Program-made: the position numbers and the translations under genes | Notes under the pieces: model-generated | Databases searched by the model: none | The model's input: the letters and a program-made list of their open reading frames with translations, nothing else | What the model was told of the DNA's origin: nothing | In this document: piece after piece, positions 32,064 to 40,169 of the stretch | Layout of the letters: each line of letters begins with the position of its first letter | How positions within the stretch are numbered: position 1 is the first letter of the stretch | Assembly (NCBI RefSeq): GCF_023518235.1 | Contig: NZ_CP090423.1 | Span: forward strand, 1,984,001 to 2,048,000 | DNA: 64,000 bases | Origin: Stenotrophomonas maltophilia | Lineage (GTDB): Bacteria > Pseudomonadota > Gammaproteobacteria > Xanthomonadales > Xanthomonadaceae | Direction of reading: 5' to 3'

Positions 32064-33314
32064 ATGACTTCCGTACGCCTGACCTGTTCGCTGGCGCTGC
32101 TGCTGCCCCTGGCATCCTGCACCACCGCGCCCGCCCCTTCCGCCTCCGCTCCCACCGCTGTCGCTGCGGCCGCGCCGCCGAAGCTGCTGCTGATCTCGAT
32201 CGACGGCCTGCGCGCCGACGCACTCGATCGCGGCCTGACCCCGAACCTGCAGCGTCTGATCGACGGCGGCGTCCGCGCACGCTGGATGACACCGTCCTAT
32301 CCGTCGCTGACCTTCCCCAACCACTACACCATCGTCACCGGCCTGCGCCCGGACCACCACGGCATCGTCAACAACAGCATGGACGATGCAGCGCTGGGCC
32401 GTTTCGAACTGAGCAACCGCGACGCGGTCACCACCAGCGGCTGGTGGGGCGGTGAACCGATCTGGGTCGGCGCCGAGAAGGTCGGCGTGCGTACCGCCAC
32501 CACCTCTTGGCCGGGCAGCGAATCAGCGATCGGCGGGGTGCGCCCCAGCCAGTGGCGCGTGTACGACAGCAAGGAGCCGCTGGAGCAGCGCGCCGGCATC
32601 GTGCTGGACTGGCTGGCACAGTCCGACGCCGATGCACCGCGGCTGACCACGTTGTACATGGAACATGTGGACAAGGCCGGCCACAACTACGGCCCCGAAT
32701 CGACGCAGTACGCCGAGGCCATCGCCCGTGCGGACCTGATTGTCGGCCAGGTGCTCGATGGCCTGCAGCAACGTGGCCTGGCCGCCACCACCAACGTGAT
32801 CGTGGTGTCCGACCACGGAATGGCATCGGTGCCGGAAGGCCAGGTGATTTCCACCGAATCGATGGTCGACCCCGCCATCGCGCGCAATGTCAGCCAGGGC
32901 CAGTCGATCGGCTTTTCGCCGGTGGCCGGCCGTGAGGCAGAAGCCGAACGCGCCCTGCTCGGCCGTCACGCACACTATGAGTGCTGGAAGAAGGAAAACC
33001 TGCCGGCGCGCTGGCACTACGGCACGCATCCGCGCATTCCGGCCATTGTCTGCAACATGGACGAAGGCTGGGACGCGCTGCACCAGCAGAAGCTCGCCAA
33101 GCGCGTCCACCAGGACCGCGGCTCGCACGGCTACGACAACGCACTGCCATCCATGCGTGCGGTGTTCGTGGCCAGCGGCCCATCGTTCCGCCAGGGCCTG
33201 GTGATCGACGGGTTCGACAACGTGGATGTCTACCCGCTGCTGGCCCACCTGCTGCAGGTACCGGCCGCGCCGAATGATGGCAACCCGGAAACGCTGAAGC
33301 AGACGCTGCGCTGA
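32064..33314 (+). CDS. Exported nucleotide pyrophosphatase/phosphodiesterase (NPP family)
   Basis: This 416-residue alkaline phosphatase superfamily enzyme has a lipoprotein-like signal (LALLLPLASC). Metal ligands and nucleophile are visible: SIDGLRADAL (D47), the nucleophile T83 in PSYPSLTFPNHYTIV, HVDKAGHNYGPES, VVSDHGMASV and RGSHGYDNALPSMRAVF. It closely follows the characterised Xanthomonas NPP, which hydrolyses nucleotide phosphodiester and pyrophosphate bonds. It probably acts in the periplasm or on the cell surface. The ATG in tggatgact is the first in frame after the low-complexity upstream stretch. Confidence 0.92.
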   Translation: MTSVRLTCSLALLLPLASCTTAPAPSASAPTAVAAAAPPKLLLISIDGLRADALDRGLTPNLQRLIDGGVRARWMTPSYPSLTFPNHYTIVTGLRPDHHGIVNNSMDDAALGRFELSNRDAVTTSGWWGGEPIWVGAEKVGVRTATTSWPGSESAIGGVRPSQWRVYDSKEPLEQRAGIVLDWLAQSDADAPRLTTLYMEHVDKAGHNYGPESTQYAEAIARADLIVGQVLDGLQQRGLAATTNVIVVSDHGMASVPEGQVISTESMVDPAIARNVSQGQSIGFSPVAGREAEAERALLGRHAHYECWKKENLPARWHYGTHPRIPAIVCNMDEGWDALHQQKLAKRVHQDRGSHGYDNALPSMRAVFVASGPSFRQGLVIDGFDNVDVYPLLAHLLQVPAAPNDGNPETLKQTLR

Positions 33315-33322
33315 TTGAGCAC

Positions 33323-33346
33323 CTCCGCCGGGCCATGCCCGGCGAG
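33323..33346. repeat. SMAG-like palindrome
   Basis: cgccgggccatgcccggcg lies just after the NPP stop; the GTAG head is missing. It precedes a bidirectional terminator. Confidence 0.6.
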
Positions 33347-33370
33347 CGCAGCGCCCCGAACGACAGGCAT

Positions 33371-33404
33371 AAAAAAACGCGGCGCCAGGCGCCGCGTTTT
33401 CTTT
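33371..33404. terminator. Bidirectional Rho-independent terminator
   Basis: The stem acgcggcgc / gcgccgcgt (33377-33385 with 33389-33397) is flanked by seven A's on the left and TTTTCTTT on the right. It can end both the rightward NPP transcript and the leftward THX transcript. Confidence 0.88.
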
Positions 33405-33424
33405 GGACCGGTCGGTCGGCCGGA

Positions 33425-33604
33425 TCAGGCCTTGGCGACGGTCTTCTTCGCCACAGCCTTCTTCGCCGGAGCCTTGGCCACGGTCTTCTTGGCAACCGGG
33501 GCGGCGGCGCCTACGGCGACCTTGCTCGCGGTGTGCGAACGGGCGTTGCCGTAGCTGGCGTTGTAGCGCTTGCCCTTGGCGGTCTTGCGGTCACCCTTAC
33601 CCAT
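33425..33604 (-). CDS. 30S ribosomal protein THX with Lys/Ala-rich C-terminal extension
   Basis: This 59-residue very basic protein is below common ORF length cut-offs. The first 24 residues (MGKGDRKTAKGKRYNASYGN, then ARSH) match the THX/S31e family pattern GKGDRxTxxGKxxxxSYGxxR. The tail is made of PVAKKT, VAKAPAKKA and VAKKTVAKA repeats resembling bacterial histone-H1-like proteins. GAGGAG lies eight bases before the ATG and supports the start. THX binds in the head of the 30S subunit. The tail is not part of the Thermus protein, which is only about 26 residues long. It is a single gene ended by the shared terminator. Confidence 0.88.
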   Translation of the reverse strand: MGKGDRKTAKGKRYNASYGNARSHTASKVAVGAAAPVAKKTVAKAPAKKAVAKKTVAKA

Positions 33605-33714
33605 GTCTTCAACTCCTCAAGTGTGAAATCTGGTTACCCCGTACTGACACGGGTTCGGCGGGGCCGCCTTGCTGGGCGCCCCCGCGCACGATCGAAAATC
33701 CTATCACGGAGCGC

Positions 33715-34128
33715 CTAGTGCGCGCAGCTTGCGTCGTGCACGTGGCCGTGGTTCAGGCGCAGATTGACCAGATGGGCAACCCCCACCAGCAGGCCACCGA
33801 TGGTCATCACCACCGCATGCGGCACGGCGTTGTGGTGCAGCGGGTCGTACAGCACGCCGGCCCACAGCGCGACCAGACCGGGAATCAGGAAGCCCAGCGC
33901 GCGCAGCGCGCCGTGGCGGCGGTAGCCCCAGACCAGGCTGAACAGCCCCAGCAGGGTCACGAACACCACCAGGGCCTGCTCCACGCCATCGCTCAGCCAG
34001 AACGACAGGCCCAGCGAAGGCGCCGCCGCCAGCAGCACGGGAATCACCGCGCAGTGCACCGCGCACAGCATCGAACCAGTGGCGCCGAAACGGTCGAGCA
34101 GGTGGCGCAGGCGTGAGGACAGGGACAT
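33715..34128 (-). CDS. MerC-domain inner-membrane protein
   Basis: This 137-residue protein has four hydrophobic helices. The MerC hallmark is MLCAVHCAVIPVLLAA, with the paired cysteines of CAVHC at residues about 22-26. The C-terminus is His-rich (HHNAVPHAV, HGHVHDASCAH). Classical MerC proteins carry mercury, but chromosomal relatives are often controlled by zinc regulators. Here the gene is divergent from a His-rich TonB receptor over a predicted Zur box, so I infer a zinc-related inner-membrane role. Activity as a transporter is not shown. Confidence 0.85.
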   Translation of the reverse strand: MSLSSRLRHLLDRFGATGSMLCAVHCAVIPVLLAAAPSLGLSFWLSDGVEQALVVFVTLLGLFSLVWGYRRHGALRALGFLIPGLVALWAGVLYDPLHHNAVPHAVVMTIGGLLVGVAHLVNLRLNHGHVHDASCAH

Positions 34129-34155
34129 GACTTCCAGCAGGGTCGGCGAATCGTT

Positions 34156-34172
34156 ATGGAATAATATAACAT
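34156..34172. promoter_or_regulatory. Predicted Zur box in the merC-like / TonB receptor intergenic region
   Basis: atggaata-a-tataacat matches the gammaproteobacterial Zur palindrome ATGTTATA-N-TATAACAT at 14 of 16 arm positions. It is the most AT-rich spot of the region and lies 28 bp before the MerC-like start and about 90 bp before the receptor start, so one site could repress both directions when zinc is plentiful. Confidence 0.72.
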
Positions 34173-34263
34173 CCGTTCCCGACCCGCACGGTTTCCCTCC
34201 CCCTGTCCCGCCGACGGGATACGTGCGCCCCGCGATTGATACATTGTAACAAAGGACCTACCC

Positions 34264-36471
34264 ATGCCCGCCCAAACCCTGCGCTTCAAGCCGCATTCCC
34301 TCGCCCTGGCCCTGGCCGCCCTGCTGCCGTCCACGGCCTTTGCCGCCGGCCAGGACACCGCTCATCGTGACCGCCACCTGACCGAGCTGTCGTCGGTGCA
34401 GGTGACGGCCTCGCCGCTGCAGGGCGATGCCGAATCGCTGGCGCGCCCGGTCGACGTGCTTGCCGACGAACGCCTGGACGAGCAGAAGGCTGGCACCCTT
34501 GGCGATACCGTGGCCAAGCTGCCCGGCGTGCAGAGCACGTTCTTCGGCCCCGGCGTCGGCCGCCCGATCATCCGTGGCCAGGAAGGCCCGCGCGTGGCGG
34601 TGCTGTCCAACGGCATGGGCAACATGGATGCCTCCACCGTCAGCGCCGACCACGCCACCAGCATCGAACCGTTCCTGGCCGACCAGATCGAAGTGCTGAA
34701 GGGCCCGGCCACGCTGCTGTTCGGCAGCGGCGCCATCGGTGGTGCAGTCAACGTGGTTGATGGCCGCATCGCGCGCGAACTGCCGGAGCGCCCGCTCAGC
34801 GGCCGCGCCGAACTGCGCGGCAATTCGGTGAACAACGAGCGCAGCGGCATGTTCCGCCTCGATGGCGTCAGCGGCAATGTCGTGCTGCACGTCGATGGCC
34901 TGGTGCGCAATGGCGACGACTACCGCATTCCCGGCTATGCGGTCATCGACAGCCTGGAAGATCATCACGACCACGACCATGACCATGACCACGATGCGGC
35001 CGAGGGTGAAGAACCGCGTCGCGGCCGCCTGGACAACAGTTCCATCCGCACCCGCGCCGGTGGCGTCGGCGCCACCTGGCTGGGCGAAGGTGGCTACTTC
35101 GGCGTGTCGGCCAGCACCTACCGCACCAACTATGGCATTCCCAACGGCGCCCACGTGCACGCCGACGGCGACGATCATGGCCATGACCACGATCACGATC
35201 ATGGCGACGAAGAGGAAGGCGACGAGCATGACGTGCGCATCGACATGGTGCAGAACCGCTTCGAGACCAAGGCCGGCATCTACAACCCGGTTTCGTTCCT
35301 GAAGAACATCAACGCGCGCGTGGCCTACACCGACTATGAGCACGTGGAGCTGGAGGCTGGCACGCCGTCCACCCGCTTCACCAACCGTGGCATCGAGGCC
35401 CGGCTGGAGGCGGTGCAGCAGCAGATCGGCGGTTGGGACGGTGCCTTTGGCCTGCAGTTCGGCAACAGTGATTTCGGTGCCAAGGGTGAAGAAGCTTTCG
35501 TCCCGGATACCGGCACGAAGAACATCGGCCTGTTCGTGCTGCAGGAAAAGCAGTTCGGCCCGTTCAAGCTGGAACTGGGCGGCCGCCACGACCAGGTCAA
35601 GCTGGAGCCGACCGGTGATTACCGCCGCCGTACCTTCGGTGCCACCAACCTGTCCGCAGCCGGCATCTGGAAGCTCAACGACGCGGTCGACCTGCGCATC
35701 GGCGTGGACAGCTCCGAACGTGCGCCGACCAATGAAGAGCTGTATGCCGCCGGCGCGCACATCGCCACCCGCTCGCTGGAAATCGGCGACGCCAACCTGA
35801 AGACCGAGCGAGGCCAGCGCGTCGAGCTGGGCATCCATACCCACAGCGAGCGCCTGGACTTCTCCGCGTCGGTCTACCAGACCAAGTTCAAGGACTTCAT
35901 CTACCTGGCCGACACCGGGGTGACCGAGAGCCTGCCGGTCCGCGCCTGGACCCAGCAGGACGCGGTGTTCCGCGGCGCCGAAGCCGAGGCGCTGGTGCAT
36001 CTGTTCGAAGGCGGTGCCGGCGACTGGGACCTGCGCCTGTTCGGCGATTACGTGAAGGCCAAGCTGGATGGCAGCGGCAGCCGCACGCTGGACATCGCGG
36101 TGCCGCACGGCGACCACAACCACAATTACTCGGTGGAACTGGCCAACACCGGCTACCTGCCGCGCATCGCACCGGCCCGCGTCGGCGCCGACCTGCGCTG
36201 GTCGAAGGACGGCTGGCGTGCCTCGGTCGGTGCGGTGCGCTACAGCCGCCAGAAGGACGTGGCGCAGAACGAGGAGCCGAGCAATGGCTACACCCTGGTC
36301 GATGCGCATCTGGCCTACCGCTGGGACCGCAACACCAGCAACAGCTACGAGGTGTTCCTGGATGGCAGCAACCTGACCAACCGCGAAGTGCGTCCGCATA
36401 CCTCGCTGCTGCGCGACTACTCGCCGCTGCCGGGTCGCGGTGTCGCTTTTGGCATCCGCGCGTTCTTCTGA
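34264..36471 (+). CDS. TonB-dependent receptor, probable zinc receptor (ZnuD-like)
   Basis: This 735-residue outer-membrane receptor has a signal peptide (ALAALLPSTAFAA), a TonB-box-like SSVQVTASPL near residue 45 and a plug domain with PGVQSTFFGPGVGRPIIRGQ and IEVLKGPATLLFGSGAIGGA. A 22-strand barrel ends in FGIRAFF. Two loops are extremely rich in His and Asp, near residues 234-248 (alternating HD) and 296-322 (HGHDHDHDH). This is the pattern of ZnuD-type zinc receptors, which capture zinc outside the cell. The predicted Zur box upstream fits. Siderophore or copper transport is less likely. Confidence 0.88.
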   Translation: MPAQTLRFKPHSLALALAALLPSTAFAAGQDTAHRDRHLTELSSVQVTASPLQGDAESLARPVDVLADERLDEQKAGTLGDTVAKLPGVQSTFFGPGVGRPIIRGQEGPRVAVLSNGMGNMDASTVSADHATSIEPFLADQIEVLKGPATLLFGSGAIGGAVNVVDGRIARELPERPLSGRAELRGNSVNNERSGMFRLDGVSGNVVLHVDGLVRNGDDYRIPGYAVIDSLEDHHDHDHDHDHDAAEGEEPRRGRLDNSSIRTRAGGVGATWLGEGGYFGVSASTYRTNYGIPNGAHVHADGDDHGHDHDHDHGDEEEGDEHDVRIDMVQNRFETKAGIYNPVSFLKNINARVAYTDYEHVELEAGTPSTRFTNRGIEARLEAVQQQIGGWDGAFGLQFGNSDFGAKGEEAFVPDTGTKNIGLFVLQEKQFGPFKLELGGRHDQVKLEPTGDYRRRTFGATNLSAAGIWKLNDAVDLRIGVDSSERAPTNEELYAAGAHIATRSLEIGDANLKTERGQRVELGIHTHSERLDFSASVYQTKFKDFIYLADTGVTESLPVRAWTQQDAVFRGAEAEALVHLFEGGAGDWDLRLFGDYVKAKLDGSGSRTLDIAVPHGDHNHNYSVELANTGYLPRIAPARVGADLRWSKDGWRASVGAVRYSRQKDVAQNEEPSNGYTLVDAHLAYRWDRNTSNSYEVFLDGSNLTNREVRPHTSLLRDYSPLPGRGVAFGIRAFF

Positions 36472-36482
36472 TCGCGCAAGGC

Positions 36483-36521
36483 GGGATCGGATCCCTTTCC
36501 GACGGAAAGGGCTCTGACCCC
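36483..36521. repeat. Palindromic repeat, ggggtcag-aaaggg family, copy 2
   Basis: gggatcggatcccttt / aaagggctctgacccc lies just after the zinc receptor gene. It is in inverted orientation relative to copy 1. Confidence 0.78.
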
Positions 36522-36532
36522 ACGCCATCAGA

Positions 36533-36559
36533 ACGGGGGCCTTCGGGCCCCCGTTTTTG
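36533..36559 (+). terminator. Rho-independent terminator after the TonB receptor
   Basis: The 9-bp stem acgggggcc / ggcccccgt with a TTCG tetraloop is followed by TTTTT. It ends the receptor transcript before the efflux operon. Confidence 0.9.
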
Positions 36560-36645
36560 TTTCAGCCGCACCCCATCACGTAGGCGTCACAAAGATGTGC
36601 GTACGACAACAACCGGACAATCCCGTCACTCACTGTCTCGCCAAA

Positions 36646-36661
36646 CGGACATTTTTGTCCG
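36646..36661. promoter_or_regulatory. Probable TetR operator
   Basis: cggaca-tttt-tgtccg is a perfect palindrome 11 bases before the TetR start, inside an AT-rich promoter-like stretch. A related half-site, ccggacaa, lies at 36613-36620. It is a good candidate for autorepression of the TetR-MFS-HlyD operon. Confidence 0.65.
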
Positions 36662-36672
36662 AAAATAATTCC

Positions 36673-37239
36673 ATGACTGCCCAACGTGCCGATGCTGCCG
36701 CCCGCCGTGCCCTCATCCTCGATGCCGCCGACCATGTCTTCGGCCAGCATGGCGTCACCGCCCCGCTGGACCTGGTGGTCGAGCGCGCCCAGGTGGGCCG
36801 GGCCACCCTGTACCGCAACTTTCCCGACCGCACTGCGCTGATCCAGGCGCTGCTGCAGCGCACGGTTGATCGCATCCGGCGCCAGGTCGAACAGCTTGGC
36901 GACCGCGACGACGCCCTGTTCGAGGTGTTCGAAGGCATGGCCCAGCGCATCATCGATTCGCCGGCACTGGCCGATTACTGGCGCGCGGTCGATTCGGACG
37001 TGCCGGCCATGCGCACCGCACGCGAAACCGTGCGTGATCTGCTGGAAGGCCCCATCAACCGCGCCAAGGCCGCCGGCCTTTGCCGCGCCGACCTGGACAA
37101 GACGGATATTTCACTGATCTCGGGCATGCTGGGCGCAGCCCTGCGCGGCAAGACCCGCGACGAGCGCGCCCATCTGGCCGGGCGTGCCCTGCAACTGCTG
37201 CGCGGGGGACTCCAGGGAGCTACCAGCGAGGCCCGTTGA
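36673..37239 (+). CDS. TetR/AcrR family transcriptional regulator
   Basis: This 188-residue regulator has the TetR HTH at residues 10-55: RRALILDAADHVFGQHGVTA, then VVERAQVGRATLYRNFPDR. The C-terminal ligand-binding half is helical and variable (ALADYWRAVDSDVPAMRTA). The ATG in ccatgactgc follows the likely operator; a longer in-frame extension to 36595 would put the operator inside the coding region. The stop TGA shares one base with the ATG of the MFS gene (TGATG). It probably represses its own operon and is relieved by an exported compound. Confidence 0.92.
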   Translation: MTAQRADAAARRALILDAADHVFGQHGVTAPLDLVVERAQVGRATLYRNFPDRTALIQALLQRTVDRIRRQVEQLGDRDDALFEVFEGMAQRIIDSPALADYWRAVDSDVPAMRTARETVRDLLEGPINRAKAAGLCRADLDKTDISLISGMLGAALRGKTRDERAHLAGRALQLLRGGLQGATSEAR

Positions 37240-38912
37240 TGGTCCAGCCGTATCTGAAGCCGGTTCCGGATTGGGAAGAGCACGAGAAGCCGACCATGCC
37301 CGGCTCGGCGTCGATGCCCTGGCATCCGCCGCATCGACGCGTCGCCTACGCACTGGTATCGCTGCTGGTGGCGATCACCGGCGGCCTGGGCAACGCGCTG
37401 GTCACCGCCAACCTGCCGTTCCTGCAGGGCCAGCTGGCGCTGACCCCGACCCAGGGCAGCTGGCTGGTGGCGGCCTACGCGATGGTCAATGTCACCGCCA
37501 ACCTGCTGGCCTTCAAGTTCCGCCAGCAGTACGGCATCCGACTGTTCGCCGAGATCGGACTGGGCCTGTATGCGGCGTTGGCGGTGCTGCACTTGTTCGT
37601 CGGCAGCTTCGAGACCACGATGCTGACCCGGGCCGCCAGCGGTTTCGCCGGCGCGGCCTGTTCGACGCTGGGCACGCTGTACATGCTGCAGGCGCTGCCG
37701 CGTCGCTTTACCGGCAACCTGCTGGTGGTCGGCGTTGGCCTCTCACAGCTCGCGGTCCCGATCGCCTGGATCGTTTCGCCGGGCCTGGTCGATACCGGCC
37801 AGTGGCACCAGCTGTACTCGTTCGAAGCCGGCCTGGCGCTGTGTGCGTTCGCTGCCGTGGTGGTGCTGAAGCTGCCGCCGGGCATCCAGGTGAAGGCGTT
37901 CGAGCCGCTGGATTTCCTCACCTTCGCGCTGCTCGCGCCGGCGGTGGCGCTGCTGGTGATCGTGCTGGCGCAGGGCTACACACGCTGGTGGCTCAACACG
38001 CCCTGGCTGGGCTGGGCGTTGATTGCCTCGATCGCGCTGTCGACCACGGCCGTCATCATCGAACATTACCGGCGCAACCCGCTGCTGCAGACACGTTGGC
38101 TGGCCAGCCTGCCGGTGCTGCATTTCATCATGGGCGCGTTCCTGATCCGTTTCCTGACCACCGAGCAGTCCTATGGCGTGGTCAACCTGATGCGTACGCT
38201 GGGCATGGGGCCTGATCAGATGCGACCGTTGTTCGTGGTGATACTGGCCGGTGTGGTCACCGGCATCGTGGGCACCGCGCTGACCTTCGGCCCGAAGCGG
38301 CTGATTCCGCAGCTGCTGATGGCGATCCTGCTGCTGGGCGCGGCCGCGTTCTTCGACCAGCACCGCACCAGCCAGGACCGCCCGCAGGACTTCTTCGTCA
38401 GCCAGTTCCTGGCCTCGGTCGGTGCCGGCATGTTCATGGGGCCGCTGATCATGCTCGGCATCTCCGCCGCGCTGAAACAGGGCGTGGACCACATGATCAC
38501 CTTCCTGGTGACGCTGTCGATCACCCAGACCCTCGGCGGCCTGGCCGGTTCTGCGGTGCTGGGCACCTTCCAGCTGCATCGCGAACAGCTGTATTCCAGC
38601 GCGCTGACCAGCCAGCTCGACCCCGCCGATCCAGTGGTGGCGCAGCGCCTGCGCCTCCAGCAGCAGTTGTACGGCGCACAGATCACCGACCCGGTGCTGC
38701 GCAGCGCACAGGGCAGCGCGCAGCTGGCGCAGACCACGCGCCGCGAAGCCAACGTGCGCGGCTTCAACGATGTGTTCACCCTGAGCGGCTGGCTGGCGAT
38801 CGGATTCCTGTGCTGGTTGCTGCTGCTGTCGCTGCGCACCGCCGTGCTCAGGCAATGGCGCAAGCGTCATCCCTCTTCCCCTGCCGTGGCCACGCCGGCC
38901 GCAACCCGCTGA
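37239..38912 (+). CDS. MFS drug exporter of the DHA2 (14-helix) family
   Basis: This 557-residue inner-membrane protein has about 14 hydrophobic helices. The start region VAITGGLGNALVTANLPFLQ, then TPTQGSWLVAAYAMVNVTAN, and the late ALKQGVDHMITFLVTLSITQ segment are typical of EmrB-like DHA2 proteins. It should form a tripartite system with the HlyD protein downstream and an outer-membrane TolC-like channel, which is not encoded here. Start and TetR stop overlap by one base. S. maltophilia also has a MarR-controlled EmrCAB system; this TetR-controlled set is distinct from it in gene order. Confidence 0.92.
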   Translation: MVQPYLKPVPDWEEHEKPTMPGSASMPWHPPHRRVAYALVSLLVAITGGLGNALVTANLPFLQGQLALTPTQGSWLVAAYAMVNVTANLLAFKFRQQYGIRLFAEIGLGLYAALAVLHLFVGSFETTMLTRAASGFAGAACSTLGTLYMLQALPRRFTGNLLVVGVGLSQLAVPIAWIVSPGLVDTGQWHQLYSFEAGLALCAFAAVVVLKLPPGIQVKAFEPLDFLTFALLAPAVALLVIVLAQGYTRWWLNTPWLGWALIASIALSTTAVIIEHYRRNPLLQTRWLASLPVLHFIMGAFLIRFLTTEQSYGVVNLMRTLGMGPDQMRPLFVVILAGVVTGIVGTALTFGPKRLIPQLLMAILLLGAAAFFDQHRTSQDRPQDFFVSQFLASVGAGMFMGPLIMLGISAALKQGVDHMITFLVTLSITQTLGGLAGSAVLGTFQLHREQLYSSALTSQLDPADPVVAQRLRLQQQLYGAQITDPVLRSAQGSAQLAQTTRREANVRGFNDVFTLSGWLAIGFLCWLLLLSLRTAVLRQWRKRHPSSPAVATPAATR

Positions 38913-38922
38913 GTCCACTGCC

Positions 38923-40083
38923 ATGCCTCCGGTTCCGCCCCGCCCCGACGACACCGACGACGTCACCCCACCGCCACCGACCGACGCCGCCCCCGCGCCG
39001 ACGCCGGTCGAACCGGCGCTGCCGCCGAAGTACCTCAAGCCCAGCGCACGCAGTGTGGTGGTGATGGTGGTGGTGGCGCTGCTGGGCATCGCGCTGATCC
39101 TGCGTGCCTGGCACCTGTGGCCGTTCACCAGCGCCGTGATGGTGACCGACAACGCCTATGTGCGCGGGCAGATCACGGTGATGGCGCCGCAGGTGAACGG
39201 CTACGTCACCGAGGTGCTGGTGAAGGATTTCCAGCATGTGAAGCAGGGTGAGCCGCTGCTGCGCATCGATGACCGCATCTACGCGCAGCGCGTTGCGCAG
39301 GCGCAGGCCACGCTGGACAGCGCGCGTGCGGCGCTGGCCAATTCGGACCAGTCGCAGGCGCAGAACCGTGCACAGATCGCTTCGGTGCACGCCACGCTGT
39401 CGGCCGGGCAGGCCGAACTGCAGCGCTCGCGCAACGAGCTGAAACGCTACGAGGAACTGGCCGCGCAGCAGCTGGTATCGATCAACGACCGCGACAAGTT
39501 CCGCACCAGCCAGGCCTCGGCACAGGCCAGCGTGCAGCAAGCGCAGGCGCAGATCCGCATCGCCGAGGAGACCCTGGTCTCGACCCAGGTGGCGCGCAAG
39601 AGCCTGGAAGCGCAGGTGGAGAGTGCACAGGCGCAGCTGGAGCTGGCCCGCATCGACCTGGCCAACACGGTGATCCATGCGCCGCGCGACGGCCAGATCA
39701 GCGAGGCCAGCGTGCGCGTGGGCCAGTACGTGGCCGCCGGCTCGCAGCTGCTGTTCCTGGTACCGGATGCGCTGTGGGTGGTGGCCAACTACAAGGAAGG
39801 CCAGACCTGGCAGATGCGCATCGGCCAACCGGCCACCTTCGCGGTGGATGCGTTCCAGGGCCAGGTGCTGCGCGGCCATGTGGAGCAGATCGCACCGGCC
39901 ACCGGCTCGGAGTTCAGCGTGCTGCGGCCGGACAATGCCAGCGGCAACTTCACCAAGGTGGTGCAGCGGCTGCCGATCCGGATCTCGATCGATCCGGGAC
40001 AGGAACTGGCGGCGCGGCTGCGGCCAGGCATGTCGGTGATCGCACGGGTGGATACCGCGGCCGAGCCGGCGCCGGCCCGGTAG
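38923..40083 (+). CDS. HlyD/EmrA family periplasmic adaptor
   Basis: This 386-residue membrane-fusion protein has a Pro-rich N-terminus, one membrane helix (VVVMVVVALLGIALILRAW) and a biotinyl-lipoyl strand (TDNAYVRGQITVMAPQVNGY). A long coiled coil (residues about 130-230, rich in Gln and Ala) is followed by the returning half NTVIHAPRDGQISEASVRVG and a beta-barrel. It links the MFS pump to the outer-membrane channel. It starts 10 bases after the MFS gene. Its stop codon is the TAG of a SMAG element's GTAG head. Confidence 0.93.
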   Translation: MPPVPPRPDDTDDVTPPPPTDAAPAPTPVEPALPPKYLKPSARSVVVMVVVALLGIALILRAWHLWPFTSAVMVTDNAYVRGQITVMAPQVNGYVTEVLVKDFQHVKQGEPLLRIDDRIYAQRVAQAQATLDSARAALANSDQSQAQNRAQIASVHATLSAGQAELQRSRNELKRYEELAAQQLVSINDRDKFRTSQASAQASVQQAQAQIRIAEETLVSTQVARKSLEAQVESAQAQLELARIDLANTVIHAPRDGQISEASVRVGQYVAAGSQLLFLVPDALWVVANYKEGQTWQMRIGQPATFAVDAFQGQVLRGHVEQIAPATGSEFSVLRPDNASGNFTKVVQRLPIRISIDPGQELAARLRPGMSVIARVDTAAEPAPAR

Positions 40084-40101
40084 AGTCGAGCTTGCTCGAC
40101 T
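40080..40101 (+). repeat. SMAG element (GTAGAGTCGAGC subtype) supplying a stop codon
   Basis: GTAGAGTCGAGC-tt-GCTCGACT. The TAG at 40081-40083 is the stop codon of the HlyD gene. Confidence 0.75.
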
Positions 40102-40113
40102 AGCTCATGAAAT

Positions 40114-40154
40114 GGGGTCAGATCCCTTTGCCTCTGGCAAAGGGATCTGACCCC
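40114..40154. repeat. Palindromic repeat, ggggtcag-aaaggg family, copy 3 (perfect)
   Basis: This is a perfect 19-bp inverted repeat, ggggtcagatccctttgcc and its complement, around tct. It sits between the convergent HlyD and zur genes and could terminate both transcripts. Related copies are at 10164-10202 and 36483-36521. Confidence 0.85.
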
Positions 40155-40169
40155 AATCCCACCGCCCGC

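Noticed and set aside
34967..35230. His/Asp runs read as a frameshift or sequencing artefact
   Set aside because: The frame continues through both runs into normal receptor sequence, and such runs are expected in zinc receptors.
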